Assembly: GCF_040545805.1 (NCBI RefSeq)
Contig: NZ_JBEPMO010000002.1
Span: 186,001-250,000 of the forward strand
Direction of reading: 5' to 3'
DNA: 64,000 bases
DNA from: Moheibacter stercoris
GTDB taxonomy: Bacteria; Bacteroidota; Bacteroidia; Flavobacteriales; Weeksellaceae
Under the pieces are notes generated by a model, which saw only the letters and a list, made by a program, of their open reading frames with translations, made no database searches and was not told the DNA's origin. The position numbers and the translations under genes were made by a program. Positions 1 through 8,864 of this stretch are shown piece after piece. Positions within the stretch are counted from its first letter, which is position 1. Each line of letters starts with the position of its first letter.

Positions 1-751
1 AACTTAAGGCTGCAATCGAGATGCGACCACCATCTAAAATTTTCAAAGCTTGTTTGAACCCTTCCCCAACTTCACCTAAACGATGAGAATCTGGAACAAC
101 TACGCCATCAAAAATCAATTCAGCAGTTTCCGATGCACGCATTCCCAATTTGTTTTCTTTTTTCCCGCTTGTAAAACCTGGCATACCTTTTTCCAATACA
201 AATGCTGTCGCGTTATTGGGCGCACCCTTTTCACCGGTACGAGTCATCACAACTGCAATATCACCGCTGATCGCATGTGTAATAAAGTTTTTCGCACCTC
301 TGATCACCCAATTATCACCTTCTCTCTTTGCCGTAGTATTCATTCCTCCCGCATCAGATCCAGTATTATGCTCTGTCAATCCCCAAGCACCAATTACTTC
401 CCCAGTAGCTAGTTTTGGGATCCATTTCTTTTTTTGCTCTTCGTTACCAAATGTCAAAATATGATTGGTACATAAGGAATTATGCGCTGCGATCGACAAT
501 CCAATTGAGGGATCAACTTGTGAAATTTCATCTACAATTGCTACATATTCATGGTAAGACAATCCACTTCCTCCTAATTCTTCTGGCACTAAAATTCCCA
601 TAAAGCCCAATTCACCTGCTTTTTTAAATACCTCAACTGGAAAATGTTGAGATTCATCCCATTCCATCATCTGAGGAGCTATATGTTGTTTTGCGAATTC
701 TCTTGCTGATTCAGCAATAAATTTTAGATTTTCAGAAACTTCAAAATTCAT
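1..751 (-). CDS. Acyl-CoA dehydrogenase, 3' end outside the window
   Basis: The gene reads from an ATG at 749-751 leftward and stays open to base 1, giving about 250 residues of a protein that is normally about 380. The N-terminal half is typical of the acyl-CoA dehydrogenase family: an all-helical start (FEVSENLKFIAESAREFA), then a middle beta domain with GAWGLTEHNTGSD, the FAD and substrate contact region, followed by GMNTTAKREG and KNFITHA. The family oxidises acyl-CoA to trans-2-enoyl-CoA with FAD and passes electrons to electron-transfer flavoprotein. The catalytic Glu lies in the missing C-terminal part, so the chain-length class cannot be judged. It is on the same strand as the next gene but 63 bp away. 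The family call is secure from the motifs; the substrate is unknown. Confidence 0.93.
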   Translation of the reverse strand, partial: MNFEVSENLKFIAESAREFAKQHIAPQMMEWDESQHFPVEVFKKAGELGFMGILVPEELGGSGLSYHEYVAIVDEISQVDPSIGLSIAAHNSLCTNHILTFGNEEQKKKWIPKLATGEVIGAWGLTEHNTGSDAGGMNTTAKREGDNWVIRGAKNFITHAISGDIAVVMTRTGEKGAPNNATAFVLEKGMPGFTSGKKENKLGMRASETAELIFDGVVVPDSHRLGEVGEGFKQALKILDGGRISIAALS

Positions 752-814
752 GTTCGATTGTATTTTTTGATTGCTCCCAAAAATAGGAATTTTGAACGAA
801 TAGACAATTATGGA

Positions 815-1768
815 TTAATCAAAGACTAAAAAAGGTTCTATTTCTACAAATTTATCATCACTTATTGCATAACAATTTTTTAAAATCTCAGCATTTTTAA
901 TGTTTCCACCCAATGATTGTTTGTAATTCAATATTGTATTGGCTTGTTTTTCTGTAAAGCCTAATTCCACCCATTCTTCTTTTGATAAATGATTTGGGTT
1001 GAATTTCGTCCATTTATCTTTGGGTTTGATTTCAACTTTTGAGCTTGTCGGTTCTATTTTTTCAGATGAATCTGGAAAAACCAAATAGGGTTTCATTTCC
1101 CTGAACTTATCTTCATTGATGACAAAACAGGTTTGAATCTGATCTAGACTTGTGAATTTCCCACCCAAACTTCGTTTGTATTTCAAAATCGTGGAAGCTT
1201 GTTTTTCGGAAAAACCAATTCGTTGCCAATCTTCCAAAGAATATTCATTGGGATTAAATTTTTGATAGCGAATCTTGGGTTTCTCTTTTATCGAATATTC
1301 ATTTCTTGATTCAAATTGAAACTGATTTTTGGAAGAAGCATTAGGATGAACTGATGACAAATCCATAAAAGGTTTCAGTTCTTCAAACTTGGCATCACTT
1401 ATTACAAAGCAATTTCGGATTTGTTCTTTGGACGTGAAATTTCCACCCAAAGAATTTTTGTATTTTAAAATGGTTGCAGATTGTTTTTCTGAAAAACCAA
1501 GATTTTGCCAATCTTCAGCCGTCAAGGCATTGGGGTTAAATTTTTCAAGCGAACTTGATTCGGAAGAATTTGAAAAGGTTTTTGTTGAAGTTGAACTGGT
1601 ATTTAATTCGAGTAATTCCGGAGGAATTTCAATTTGGCTATCACTTTCTGAAGTACGATTGAGAAAAAATGCACCAATTTCAAACGAAATGATAAGGCCT
1701 ATAAAAGCAAAAATCCCCATTCGTTGCGATTTGCTGTAACGAATCTGGGATTTTGCAAAAGTCCTCAT
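815..1768 (-). CDS. Membrane-anchored protein with three helix-hairpin-helix repeats
   Basis: This 317-residue protein has a short basic N-terminus, one membrane segment (about residues 18-36) and a Ser/Thr-rich linker. It then carries three near-identical modules at about 77-136, 171-230 and 256-315. Each module begins FNPN, continues W..(L/I)GF(S/T)EKQ..TIL.YK.SLGG and ends with a Cys-containing helix. The pattern matches the helix-hairpin-helix DNA-binding fold of the ComEA family. The inferred topology is a single anchor with the repeats outside the cytoplasm. ComEA proteins bind incoming DNA during transformation, but a role in uptake here is only inference, because no other competence gene lies nearby. 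The nearest upstream gene on the same strand is the PspC gene, 106 bp away. The three copies suggest internal duplication. Confidence 0.8.
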   Translation of the reverse strand: MRTFAKSQIRYSKSQRMGIFAFIGLIISFEIGAFFLNRTSESDSQIEIPPELLELNTSSTSTKTFSNSSESSSLEKFNPNALTAEDWQNLGFSEKQSATILKYKNSLGGNFTSKEQIRNCFVISDAKFEELKPFMDLSSVHPNASSKNQFQFESRNEYSIKEKPKIRYQKFNPNEYSLEDWQRIGFSEKQASTILKYKRSLGGKFTSLDQIQTCFVINEDKFREMKPYLVFPDSSEKIEPTSSKVEIKPKDKWTKFNPNHLSKEEWVELGFTEKQANTILNYKQSLGGNIKNAEILKNCYAISDDKFVEIEPFLVFD

Positions 1769-1874
1769 GTGTTGTATTTTTAAAAGCTTACAAAAGCATT
1801 TGTGTCGTCATTTTGTGAAATATTTAACTAAATTACATAAAATAATGATATGTATCACAATTTTTTGAAAAAAA

Positions 1875-2096
1875 TTATAAATCAAAGACAGATTTCCTAC
1901 GGATAACAATCCCATCCTTTAGCCATAAAAAAAACGCGATGATTAAATAAACCGCAAAGGTAATTCCCATTGTCACAAAGGATAAGTAGATATAAAGAAT
2001 GCGTAATTTGGAAGCGCGAACACCCAAACGATCGGCAATTCTCGATATCACATTAAAGCCATTGAATTCTAAAAAATTTCGAAGTTTGTCAAACAT
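1875..2096 (-). CDS. PspC domain small membrane protein
   Basis: A 73-residue protein with the PspC layout: a short N-terminal region (SRIADRLGVRASKLRILYIY) running into a hydrophobic segment at about 35-58 and a basic tail. PspC-domain proteins are inner-membrane proteins linked to envelope stress in proteobacteria. In Bacteroidota, small stand-alone versions are common and their role is not established. The start ATG (2094-2096) lies inside the end of the upstream DUF2851 gene, an 8-bp overlap that points to translational coupling. No phage-shock genes are present next to it. Confidence 0.8.
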   Translation of the reverse strand: MFDKLRNFLEFNGFNVISRIADRLGVRASKLRILYIYLSFVTMGITFAVYLIIAFFLWLKDGIVIRRKSVFDL

Positions 2097-3372
2097 TTTT
2101 TAAGATTTGTAATCCTACTGCGCAATTTAAGCATTTTTTCTCATCACAAAAATGCTTCTTCAATTCCAAATAGGCCTGCGACTCAAAAGCATTCTTTGGT
2201 TTCAAACCTAATTTTTGAAATCCACTCAGTATTGTATTTTTTTCTGCAGGCAATTCGCGTAGCCAATCAATCAATTCCTCTGAAAAATCAGATCCCCTTT
2301 GTTTAACATAAACAAATTTGATGGGTATAATCACATTGATGATAATTCGCTCAATTAATTCATTGGAAATTTTCTTGGAACTTGAAGAATTAGAAGGTTT
2401 TTCCAAACGATAATGATTGTTCCAAAAAGTTGGATAGTTCAATTCTTCAAATACCATCTTTATTTTTTGCAAATCCCTGGTTCCCATCAAAAACCTAAAC
2501 AGATTTTGATATTCTGCGTAAAGAGTAGCCAATTGCATCAAACGAATCGTTGGAAAACTAACAGGTCGTAATCTAAAAAACTTGAACAAATTGGAAGAAA
2601 TGGGTTCTAAATCAAATTTCGATTGAAGAAATTTATACTCTTTCTGTAAGGTTTTGACAAATTCATCTTCGGAATCGACATTTAAAAATCCGGCTTGTCC
2701 AAAAAATAAGGCATGGACATAATCTGAATTGGTTTGAACTTTTGTTAAAATGGAAAATTTAAATGAATTAGCCCAAGCATCAAAAGCTTCCGCATTTAGT
2801 TTCAAGCCAAATGCAAATGCCAACTTTTTAAAAAGCAATTCTTCCCAATTTTTATGGTACAATAGAAATTCATGTTCGATTTCAGAAGTTTTACGTTCCA
2901 TTCTTTCGATCACCAATCGCTCTAGCCAAAAATCAATGGTTTCCTTTTTGATCAAATGAATGCTTTGTTCACAGGGAATAAATTGTTGGTTTAATTCCAC
3001 CAAATGTTCATAATTCTTAAGAATTTCCAAAGGGATATAGGAAGATAATTCTAAGGTTGGAATTCTTTTGTGACTGAGAAATTCAATCTCTTTATCATGG
3101 TTGAAAACAACATGTAGGATTATGTTATGATAATTAGGGTCGGTTGAATGCTGGTGCAAATCCCAATCAGATGAATTGACATGAATCTCCAGATTCCCTA
3201 CCCAAATTTCATTTTCAATCTGAATTTTGGCCATGAAAAAATCTGGGCCCGATTCTTTGTCATTCCAAACTCCTTTGTTATGAATAAAAATATCTTTTCC
3301 ATCTGTTGATTTTAATGGAAAATGATGGAGTAATTGAAATCTCCATATAAAATGTAGAAATTTCTCTTTCAA
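2089..3372 (-). CDS. DUF2851 family protein
   Basis: A 427-residue protein of the DUF2851 family, widespread in Bacteroidota and of unknown function. The N-terminal half carries the conserved stretch GPDFFMAKIQIENEIWVGN followed by EIHVNSSDWDLHQH, an acidic and His-rich pattern. A Cys-rich end (CDEKKCLNCAVG, about residues 408-419) could bind a metal. The start used here is TTG at 3370-3372; it gives KEKFLHFIWRF, the conserved beginning of the family as I know it, and no ATG lies nearby. The gene runs into the PspC gene with an 8-bp overlap. The family call is firm; the function is unknown. Confidence 0.8.
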   Translation of the reverse strand: MKEKFLHFIWRFQLLHHFPLKSTDGKDIFIHNKGVWNDKESGPDFFMAKIQIENEIWVGNLEIHVNSSDWDLHQHSTDPNYHNIILHVVFNHDKEIEFLSHKRIPTLELSSYIPLEILKNYEHLVELNQQFIPCEQSIHLIKKETIDFWLERLVIERMERKTSEIEHEFLLYHKNWEELLFKKLAFAFGLKLNAEAFDAWANSFKFSILTKVQTNSDYVHALFFGQAGFLNVDSEDEFVKTLQKEYKFLQSKFDLEPISSNLFKFFRLRPVSFPTIRLMQLATLYAEYQNLFRFLMGTRDLQKIKMVFEELNYPTFWNNHYRLEKPSNSSSSKKISNELIERIIINVIIPIKFVYVKQRGSDFSEELIDWLRELPAEKNTILSGFQKLGLKPKNAFESQAYLELKKHFCDEKKCLNCAVGLQILKNV

Positions 3373-3470
3373 GTTTTTAGGTTTTAAGCTTCACTTGAAA
3401 GTTACAATATTCTTCAGTAAATCAGGTAGAAATAGTCGTTTAAAATTTAGTTCAAAACAGAAGTCTTATC

Positions 3471-4559
3471 CTAAATTTCGTCTGCACCTTGTAATTTTTC
3501 AGCATTTTCAGCCAATTTCAAGGCATCAATCATTTCTTGAATATCACCATTCATGAAACTATCCAAATTGTAGATGGATTTATTGATGCGGTGATCGGTC
3601 ACACGACCTTGCGGATAATTATAAGTTCTAATTTTCGCGGATCTATCTCCTGTCGAAACCAATGATTTACGCTGAGCAGAACGCTCTGAATGCGCTTTTT
3701 CGTATTCGATTTCGTATAATTTGGTACGTAGCAATTGCAAAGCTCTTTCACGATTGGCGTGTTGGGAACGTGCTTCTTGACAAACGATGACAATTCCCGA
3801 TGGCTTATGCGTTAATTGAACTTTGGTTTCAACCTTGTTAACATTCTGCCCTCCTGCCCCACTTGAACGTGCGGTTTGGTATTCCAAATCAGCTGGATTG
3901 ATATCAACGTCGACTTCCTCAGCTTCTGGCAAAACAGCTACGGTAATAGCTGAGGTATGAACTCGTCCTTGAGATTCTGTTTCAGGAACACGTTGCACGC
4001 GGTGAACACCACTTTCATATTTCATGGTTCCAAAAACCGCATTTCCTTGCACTTCCATGATCAATTCCTTGTATCCTTTTACGGAACCTTCAGACGTATT
4101 CAAAACTTCAAATCGCCAACCTTTGTTTTTAAAATACATGGTATACATACGGAATACATCCTCCACGAAAATAGCTGCTTCATCACCACCCGTACCTGCA
4201 CGAAGTTCCACGATGACGTTTTTCTCATCTTCTGGATCCTTTGGAATCAACATGAATTTCACTTCTTCCTCCACTTCAGGAATTTTGTTGATGGCTTCAT
4301 CCTTTTCCATTTTGGCCAATTCTACCATTTCGGCATCTGAACCATCTGCGATGATTTCATCTGCTTCTGCAATCACATTGATCAAGCCTTCATATTCTTG
4401 TTGTTTGGCTACAATATCTTTTAGATCGGAATATTCTTTGTTAAGTTTCGCATAGCGATTTTGGTCCGAAATCACATCGGGCTGAATGATCAAATCTGCT
4501 ACTTCATCAAAACGCTGTTTAATTCCTCTTAATTTCTCCAATAAACCATTGTCTGCCAT
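3471..4559 (-). CDS. prfA: Peptide chain release factor 1
   Basis: This is a 362-residue class I release factor, the usual length for RF1. It recognises UAA and UAG in the ribosomal A site and triggers peptide release. The GGQ motif that enters the peptidyl-transferase centre is at residues 236-238 within SSGAGGQNVNKVET. The codon-recognition loop carries PET at 192-194, fitting the RF1 P-x-T type rather than the SPF of RF2. The N-terminal coiled domain covers about residues 1-105. The start is the ATG at 4557-4559, 20 bp from a TATCTTTG promoter element on the same strand. The gene appears monocistronic; the upstream T9SS gene ends in its own terminator. Confidence 0.97.
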   Translation of the reverse strand: MADNGLLEKLRGIKQRFDEVADLIIQPDVISDQNRYAKLNKEYSDLKDIVAKQQEYEGLINVIAEADEIIADGSDAEMVELAKMEKDEAINKIPEVEEEVKFMLIPKDPEDEKNVIVELRAGTGGDEAAIFVEDVFRMYTMYFKNKGWRFEVLNTSEGSVKGYKELIMEVQGNAVFGTMKYESGVHRVQRVPETESQGRVHTSAITVAVLPEAEEVDVDINPADLEYQTARSSGAGGQNVNKVETKVQLTHKPSGIVIVCQEARSQHANRERALQLLRTKLYEIEYEKAHSERSAQRKSLVSTGDRSAKIRTYNYPQGRVTDHRINKSIYNLDSFMNGDIQEMIDALKLAENAEKLQGADEI

Positions 4560-4578
4560 TTCTCAAAAATTTGGATTG

Positions 4579-4586
4579 CAAAGATA
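4579..4586 (-). promoter_or_regulatory. Promoter -7 element of prfA
   Basis: On the minus strand this reads TATCTTTG, a perfect match to the Bacteroidota -7 consensus TAnnTTTG, 19 nt before the prfA ATG. No clear -33 TTG is visible at the usual distance. Confidence 0.6.
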
Positions 4587-4635
4587 GAACATCTATAAAA
4601 ATCTATTTAGTAGAATTTCAAATGATTTTATAAAA

Positions 4636-4661
4636 AAAGCCTCACAAGACTGCGAGGCTTT
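4636..4661 (-). terminator. Rho-independent terminator of the T9SS cargo gene
   Basis: AAAGCCTC (4636-4643) pairs perfectly with GAGGCTTT (4654-4661) around a 10-nt loop. Read on the minus strand the stem is followed by a run of Ts, just downstream of the gene that ends at 4683. Confidence 0.85.
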
Positions 4662-4682
4662 ATTCAAAATTTATCTTTTGAA

Positions 4683-5591
4683 TTATTTTTTCACGATTTT
4701 TTTCGTGTCAGTGTTTTTACCATCTGTAATTTTCACTACGTAAACACCAGCAGCCAAATCAGAAACATTGTAAGAAGAAGCAGCTCCAAATGTTTTCACT
4801 ACTTTTCCTGTCATATCTGTTACTGTAACTTTTACATTGTTTACATTGAATTTAGAAGATAATTCTACGTTGAATGCATCTACAACTGGGTTTGGATAAA
4901 TTGCCGCTTTAGCTCCATTTAAATCTGAAACTGCAGCTGTTCCTTCTCCAGTAATTTTGAAGTTATCAACCATAAACATATACGCATCATTTGACACACA
5001 TTGAATAGCAATACGAACTGTTTGTCCGGCGTAGGCATCTAAATCTTTTGTATATGTTAACCAAGATTCCCAAGAGTTAGAAGTAACATTAGAATCCAAA
5101 ACTGTAAAATCTCCAGTATCTGGAATACCTTCACCTGCATAAATCAAAACGTTGAATTTTTCATATCCATAGGAACTTGACAATGACTTGTGCACAAACT
5201 CTAAAGTATTTCCACCTGTGCCTAAAGTAATTGGCGGACTAATCATCCAGTCATTATTAGCTCCTCCACTTGAAGCCCATGATGCCATGTATTTATCATA
5301 AAAGTCAACTGGATTAAAATTGCGTTCCTCTCCATCAGAACCATCCGAATTTGTAACGCCTGCCATAAACATATTGAAAACCATAAAAGCCTTAGGATCA
5401 AATTGATTCGGAAACTCCCCTCCTCCTCCAGAGTAGGTTCCCAATCCATCTACGTCAATCATTATCCAATCTCCTATACCATCTATAAGGAAATCGTCAT
5501 AGCTCTCAAAATCATCTTCAAATAAGACTGTTTGAGCATTCATTGAAATCATACCTCCAACCAATGCTAAAGAAAATAAAAGTTTTTTCAT
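4683..5591 (-). CDS. Secreted protein with cleaved-adhesin-like domain and T9SS type A sorting domain
   Basis: A 302-residue exported protein. Residues 1-19 are a signal peptide (MKKLLFSLALVGGMISMNA, then QT). Residues about 20-215 form a beta-rich domain with FEDDFESYDDF, NDWMISPPITLG and a closing SNDAYMFMVDNFKITGE, the layout of the cleaved-adhesin / MAM-like lectin domains of secreted Bacteroidota proteins. The last 75 residues are a type A T9SS sorting domain: YPNPVVDAFNVEL, VTDMTGKVVKTF and a final AAGVYVVKITDGKNTDTKKI. The protein should cross the inner membrane by Sec and the outer membrane by the type IX system, whose core gldKLMN lies at 21-26 kb. The ligand is unknown. It stands alone, with a terminator after it. 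Confidence 0.85.
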   Translation of the reverse strand: MKKLLFSLALVGGMISMNAQTVLFEDDFESYDDFLIDGIGDWIMIDVDGLGTYSGGGGEFPNQFDPKAFMVFNMFMAGVTNSDGSDGEERNFNPVDFYDKYMASWASSGGANNDWMISPPITLGTGGNTLEFVHKSLSSSYGYEKFNVLIYAGEGIPDTGDFTVLDSNVTSNSWESWLTYTKDLDAYAGQTVRIAIQCVSNDAYMFMVDNFKITGEGTAAVSDLNGAKAAIYPNPVVDAFNVELSSKFNVNNVKVTVTDMTGKVVKTFGAASSYNVSDLAAGVYVVKITDGKNTDTKKIVKK

Positions 5592-5781
5592 TTTTTTATA
5601 AGTTTATAATTAAGACAAAAGTACTATGAATTTTTATCCTTGTTTTAAAATTTTTAAGTTTTAACAGTGAAAAAGCCTAAAAAAATCCTCATTTTAAATA
5701 TTCAATCAACATTATTGATAAAAAAATAATTAAAAAGTCGACTTAATTTAGTCGACTTTACCTTTATATTTATGATGTTAT

Positions 5782-7968
5782 TTATTTCGTGAAAAGTAGT
5801 TCTCGGTATTTAGTCAATGGCCAAATTTCATCATCGACCAACATTTCCAATTCATCCACATCTTGTCGAATTACATCAAACAAAGGTTTCACTTTATTTG
5901 AATAAGCTTCTGCTCTTTTTTGAGAATCCTCAATTGCATGCGATTTATCTTTTTCCGAATTCAATTGATCAACCGCTACTTTGATTGAAGAAATTCTCTG
6001 CGAAATGGTTTTAATCAAATCAATTTGTTCTTTGGCCAATTCTTGGAATTCTTTCGCCCCAAATATATCTTTTAATCCTTTTACGTTTTCAATCAATTTA
6101 TTTTGATAAATAACTGCAGTCGGAATGATATGATTTCGAGCCAAATCTGCTAAAACCTGCGCTTCAATATCAATCAAAGTTGAATACTTCTCCAATTTGA
6201 TTTCATTTCGAGCTTCAATTTCGACTTCACTTAAAACGGCATTCTGAATGAAAACATCTTTGAACTTCTGCTCTTTTTCAATTTTCAAAGCTTCTGGAGT
6301 CGTTTTCAAATTTCTCAACTTACGTTTCGCAGCTTCTTTCTCCCAATCTTTGCTATATCCGTCTCCTTCAAATAAAATTTTACGAGAGGTTTTGATATAA
6401 TCACGCAAAACATTGAAGATCGCTTCGTCTTTTTGCAATCCCGATTCAATCAATCCATCCACTTCTTTTTTGAATAATTTCAATTGATGCGAAACAATGG
6501 TATTGATCACCATCATGGCTTCCGCACAATTGGCAGAAGACCCAACCGCTCTAAACTCAAATTTATTTCCCGTAAAAGCAAATGGTGAAGTTCTGTTTCG
6601 GTCGGTATTATCCAATAAGATTTCAGGAATTTTCCCAACGATGTTCAATTTCAAATCGGTCTTTTCATCGGGAGATAATTTCCCTTCGGTTACTTTTTCC
6701 AATTCATCCAAAACCCCAGACAATTGAGAACCGATGAAAATGGAAATAATAGCTGGCGGCGCTTCATTGGCACCCAATCGATGATCATTACTTGCAGAAG
6801 CAATTGCGCTTCTCAAGATATCACCATAATCATGAACCGCTTTGATCGTATTGATAAAGAAGGTCAAGAACTGCAAATTCTTTTTCGGATTTTTTCCAGG
6901 ACTCAACAAATTCTCACCCGTATCTGTACTCAACGACCAGTTGTTATGTTTACCAGAACCGTTGACACCTTGGAAAGGCTTCTCATGCAACAAGACTTTG
7001 AAATTATGGCGTCTTGCCACACGCGTCATCAAATCCATCAACAAAGAGTTATGATCGACCGCTTGATTCGCTTCTTCAAAAATAGGTGCACACTCAAACT
7101 GATTGGGCGCAACTTCATTGTGACGGGTTTTAATTGGAATACCCAATTTCATACATTCCACTTCCAAATCTTGCATAAAACGCAAAATTCTCAACGGAAT
7201 CGACCCAAAATAATGGTCTTCCAATTGCTGACCTTTTGCTGGCGAATGCCCCAAAATGGTTCTACCTGTCAATTGCAAATCGGGACGCGTGTTAAACAAG
7301 GCAGAATCAACCAAGAAATATTCTTGTTCCCAACCCAAAGTCGATTGCACTTTGGTTACGTTGCGATCAAAATATTTAGCCACCTCCGTTGCAGAATCAT
7401 CGATTGACTGCAACGCTCGCAACAAAGGCGTTTTATAATCTAAGGTATCTCCTGTATAAGAAATAAAAACCGAGGGAATACATAAAGTCGTATCAATTAC
7501 AAATGCTGCTGAAGTCGGATCCCAAGCTGTATATCCACGAGCTTCAAAGGTATTTCTAATTCCACCATTTGGGAAACTAGAAGCATCGGGTTCTTGTTGC
7601 ACCAACATAGATCCATTGAATTGCTCAATTGCTCCACCTTCTTCGGTTGTACTAAAAAACGCATCGTGCTTTTCGGCGGTAGAACCCGTCAATGGCTGAA
7701 ACCAGTGCGTATAGTGCGTAGCACCTTTTGACAACGCCCATTCTTTCATGGCAGAAGCAACTTGATCAGCAATTTCACGAGGGATTTTTTCACCACGTAA
7801 TTTTGCTGCTTTGATATAATTATAAGCACTTTTCGTCATGTACTCCTTCATGGTTTCGTCCGAAAACACATTTTGGTTGTACAATCTTGATAATCGTTCT
7901 GGGATTTCGACTTTGACAGGTTCTCTTCTGAAAACCTCTTTCAACGCATTAAAACGTAATTGTGACAT
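5782..7968 (-). CDS. glnN: Type III glutamine synthetase
   Basis: A 728-residue glutamine synthetase of the GSIII class, found in Bacteroidota, cyanobacteria and some others, about 1.6 times the length of GSI. It makes glutamine from glutamate, ammonia and ATP. Class features seen include FSTTEEGGAIEQFNGSML, ETD-independent N-terminal strands, LGWEQEYFLVD (metal-binding Glu residues), KTRHNEVAPNQFE, NGSGKHNNWS and NRTSPFAFTGNKFEFR, followed by a long helical C-terminal region. An upstream extension to 8097 is open, but the ATG at 7966-7968 (MSQLRFNALKEVF) is chosen because it matches the usual family start and lies just downstream of a TAATTTTG promoter element; the longer version would begin upstream of that promoter. 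A palindrome at 8023-8043 may control it. Confidence 0.95.
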   Translation of the reverse strand: MSQLRFNALKEVFRREPVKVEIPERLSRLYNQNVFSDETMKEYMTKSAYNYIKAAKLRGEKIPREIADQVASAMKEWALSKGATHYTHWFQPLTGSTAEKHDAFFSTTEEGGAIEQFNGSMLVQQEPDASSFPNGGIRNTFEARGYTAWDPTSAAFVIDTTLCIPSVFISYTGDTLDYKTPLLRALQSIDDSATEVAKYFDRNVTKVQSTLGWEQEYFLVDSALFNTRPDLQLTGRTILGHSPAKGQQLEDHYFGSIPLRILRFMQDLEVECMKLGIPIKTRHNEVAPNQFECAPIFEEANQAVDHNSLLMDLMTRVARRHNFKVLLHEKPFQGVNGSGKHNNWSLSTDTGENLLSPGKNPKKNLQFLTFFINTIKAVHDYGDILRSAIASASNDHRLGANEAPPAIISIFIGSQLSGVLDELEKVTEGKLSPDEKTDLKLNIVGKIPEILLDNTDRNRTSPFAFTGNKFEFRAVGSSANCAEAMMVINTIVSHQLKLFKKEVDGLIESGLQKDEAIFNVLRDYIKTSRKILFEGDGYSKDWEKEAAKRKLRNLKTTPEALKIEKEQKFKDVFIQNAVLSEVEIEARNEIKLEKYSTLIDIEAQVLADLARNHIIPTAVIYQNKLIENVKGLKDIFGAKEFQELAKEQIDLIKTISQRISSIKVAVDQLNSEKDKSHAIEDSQKRAEAYSNKVKPLFDVIRQDVDELEMLVDDEIWPLTKYRELLFTK

Positions 7969-7997
7969 AAAAACTGTATAATTTTGTGAGAATGGGG

Positions 7998-8005
7998 CAA
8001 AATTA
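7998..8005 (-). promoter_or_regulatory. Promoter -7 element of the glutamine synthetase gene
   Basis: On the minus strand this reads TAATTTTG, fitting TAnnTTTG. Transcription would start near 7991, 23 nt before the chosen ATG at 7968. It is one reason for rejecting the longer start at 8097. Confidence 0.5.
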
Positions 8006-8022
8006 TACATTTTTTCATTCAC

Positions 8023-8043
8023 ACCCCTATATTTTTTAGGGGT
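8023..8043. promoter_or_regulatory. Inverted repeat upstream of the glutamine synthetase promoter
   Basis: ACCCCTA (8023-8029) and TAGGGGT (8037-8043) form a perfect 7-bp inverted repeat with a 7-bp A/T centre. Its centre (8033) is about 42 bp upstream of the start predicted from the TAATTTTG element, the position used by class II activators of the Crp-Fnr type. The half-site is not the Crp consensus. The activator is unknown; a nitrogen-responsive regulator is the natural guess. Confidence 0.4.
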
Positions 8044-8214
8044 AGTCTCAATTATTTTTAGTTTTGAATAAAAATACCTATTATTTTTTGGAGCCAATCC
8101 CGCTTTCCCCTACAATCTTTTTAGGTTTCATTTCATTTCACCTATAAAGGATTTCCAGTACAATCGGGGCTAAGAATTTCGCATCCAAAAGATTTCGATT
8201 TCAAGCATAAAAAA

Positions 8215-8238
8215 AAGCAGCCTTAAAAAAGACTGCTT
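8215..8238 (-). terminator. Terminator after the DUF4293 gene
   Basis: AAGCAG (8215-8220) pairs with CTGCTT (8233-8238), with a possible further pairing inside after one mismatch. On the minus strand the stem is followed by a run of eight Ts. It lies 27 bp downstream of the gene ending at 8265. Confidence 0.75.
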
Positions 8239-8264
8239 CGCGCTCATATAAAAAGTTGTAATGT

Positions 8265-8672
8265 TTATCTGAACCTGTCTACCGATTTCACAAGCTCCTC
8301 GTCTTTCTTGATAAATCGATTCGCTATAACAAGCAATAGAATCGAAATGAAAGGTACAAAAAGCCCAATACCCTTCTCTGAGTCAGAAAACCCTCCGGGT
8401 AAATTTGTTAGACTATAGGCCAAATAACCAATTAACAAAATGTTCAATACTATATTAACTGTCGTCAAACGCATTTGGGATTTTCTATTCTTAAATAAGA
8501 AGATCGTCAAAATTGACAAAACAGCTGAAATTAAAAATAACAATAAGGTAATCATATTGTCTTCAGGCTGCATCCATTCTTTTGCTATCACCCATAAATT
8601 GGCTACCCAAGTTGAAACACCCGAAACCAATCCTGCAAGGAATAAATAAATACTTTGCTTTCTCTGAATCAT
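8265..8672 (-). CDS. DUF4293 family membrane protein
   Basis: A 135-residue inner-membrane protein with four predicted membrane segments (about residues 8-28, 41-60, 68-88 and 100-118) and a short charged tail. The start MIQRKQSIYLFLA matches the DUF4293 family, which is confined to Bacteroidota and often sits beside rho, as it does here, divergently. The function is unknown. It has its own terminator. Confidence 0.75.
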   Translation of the reverse strand: MIQRKQSIYLFLAGLVSGVSTWVANLWVIAKEWMQPEDNMITLLLFLISAVLSILTIFLFKNRKSQMRLTTVNIVLNILLIGYLAYSLTNLPGGFSDSEKGIGLFVPFISILLLVIANRFIKKDEELVKSVDRFR

Positions 8673-8864
8673 TTTTTCAATTTCAAATGCAAAATTAACA
8701 ATAATTTTTTTCTTTCAATTTAAATTTTATTCGTAACATTGCAAGGTTATTTCTAACAACAAGTACTTCACTCATTTACGTACAATTCAAAATTTCACCT
8801 TGTTAGGAATGATTTTCATATACATGATCATTAATCACCTTTTTATTACATCAATACACCATAT

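Noticed and set aside
7969..8097. Longer N-terminus of the glutamine synthetase (43 more residues)
   Set aside because: The stretch holds the promoter element and the palindrome and its sequence is not family-like; the ATG at 7968 gives the normal start.
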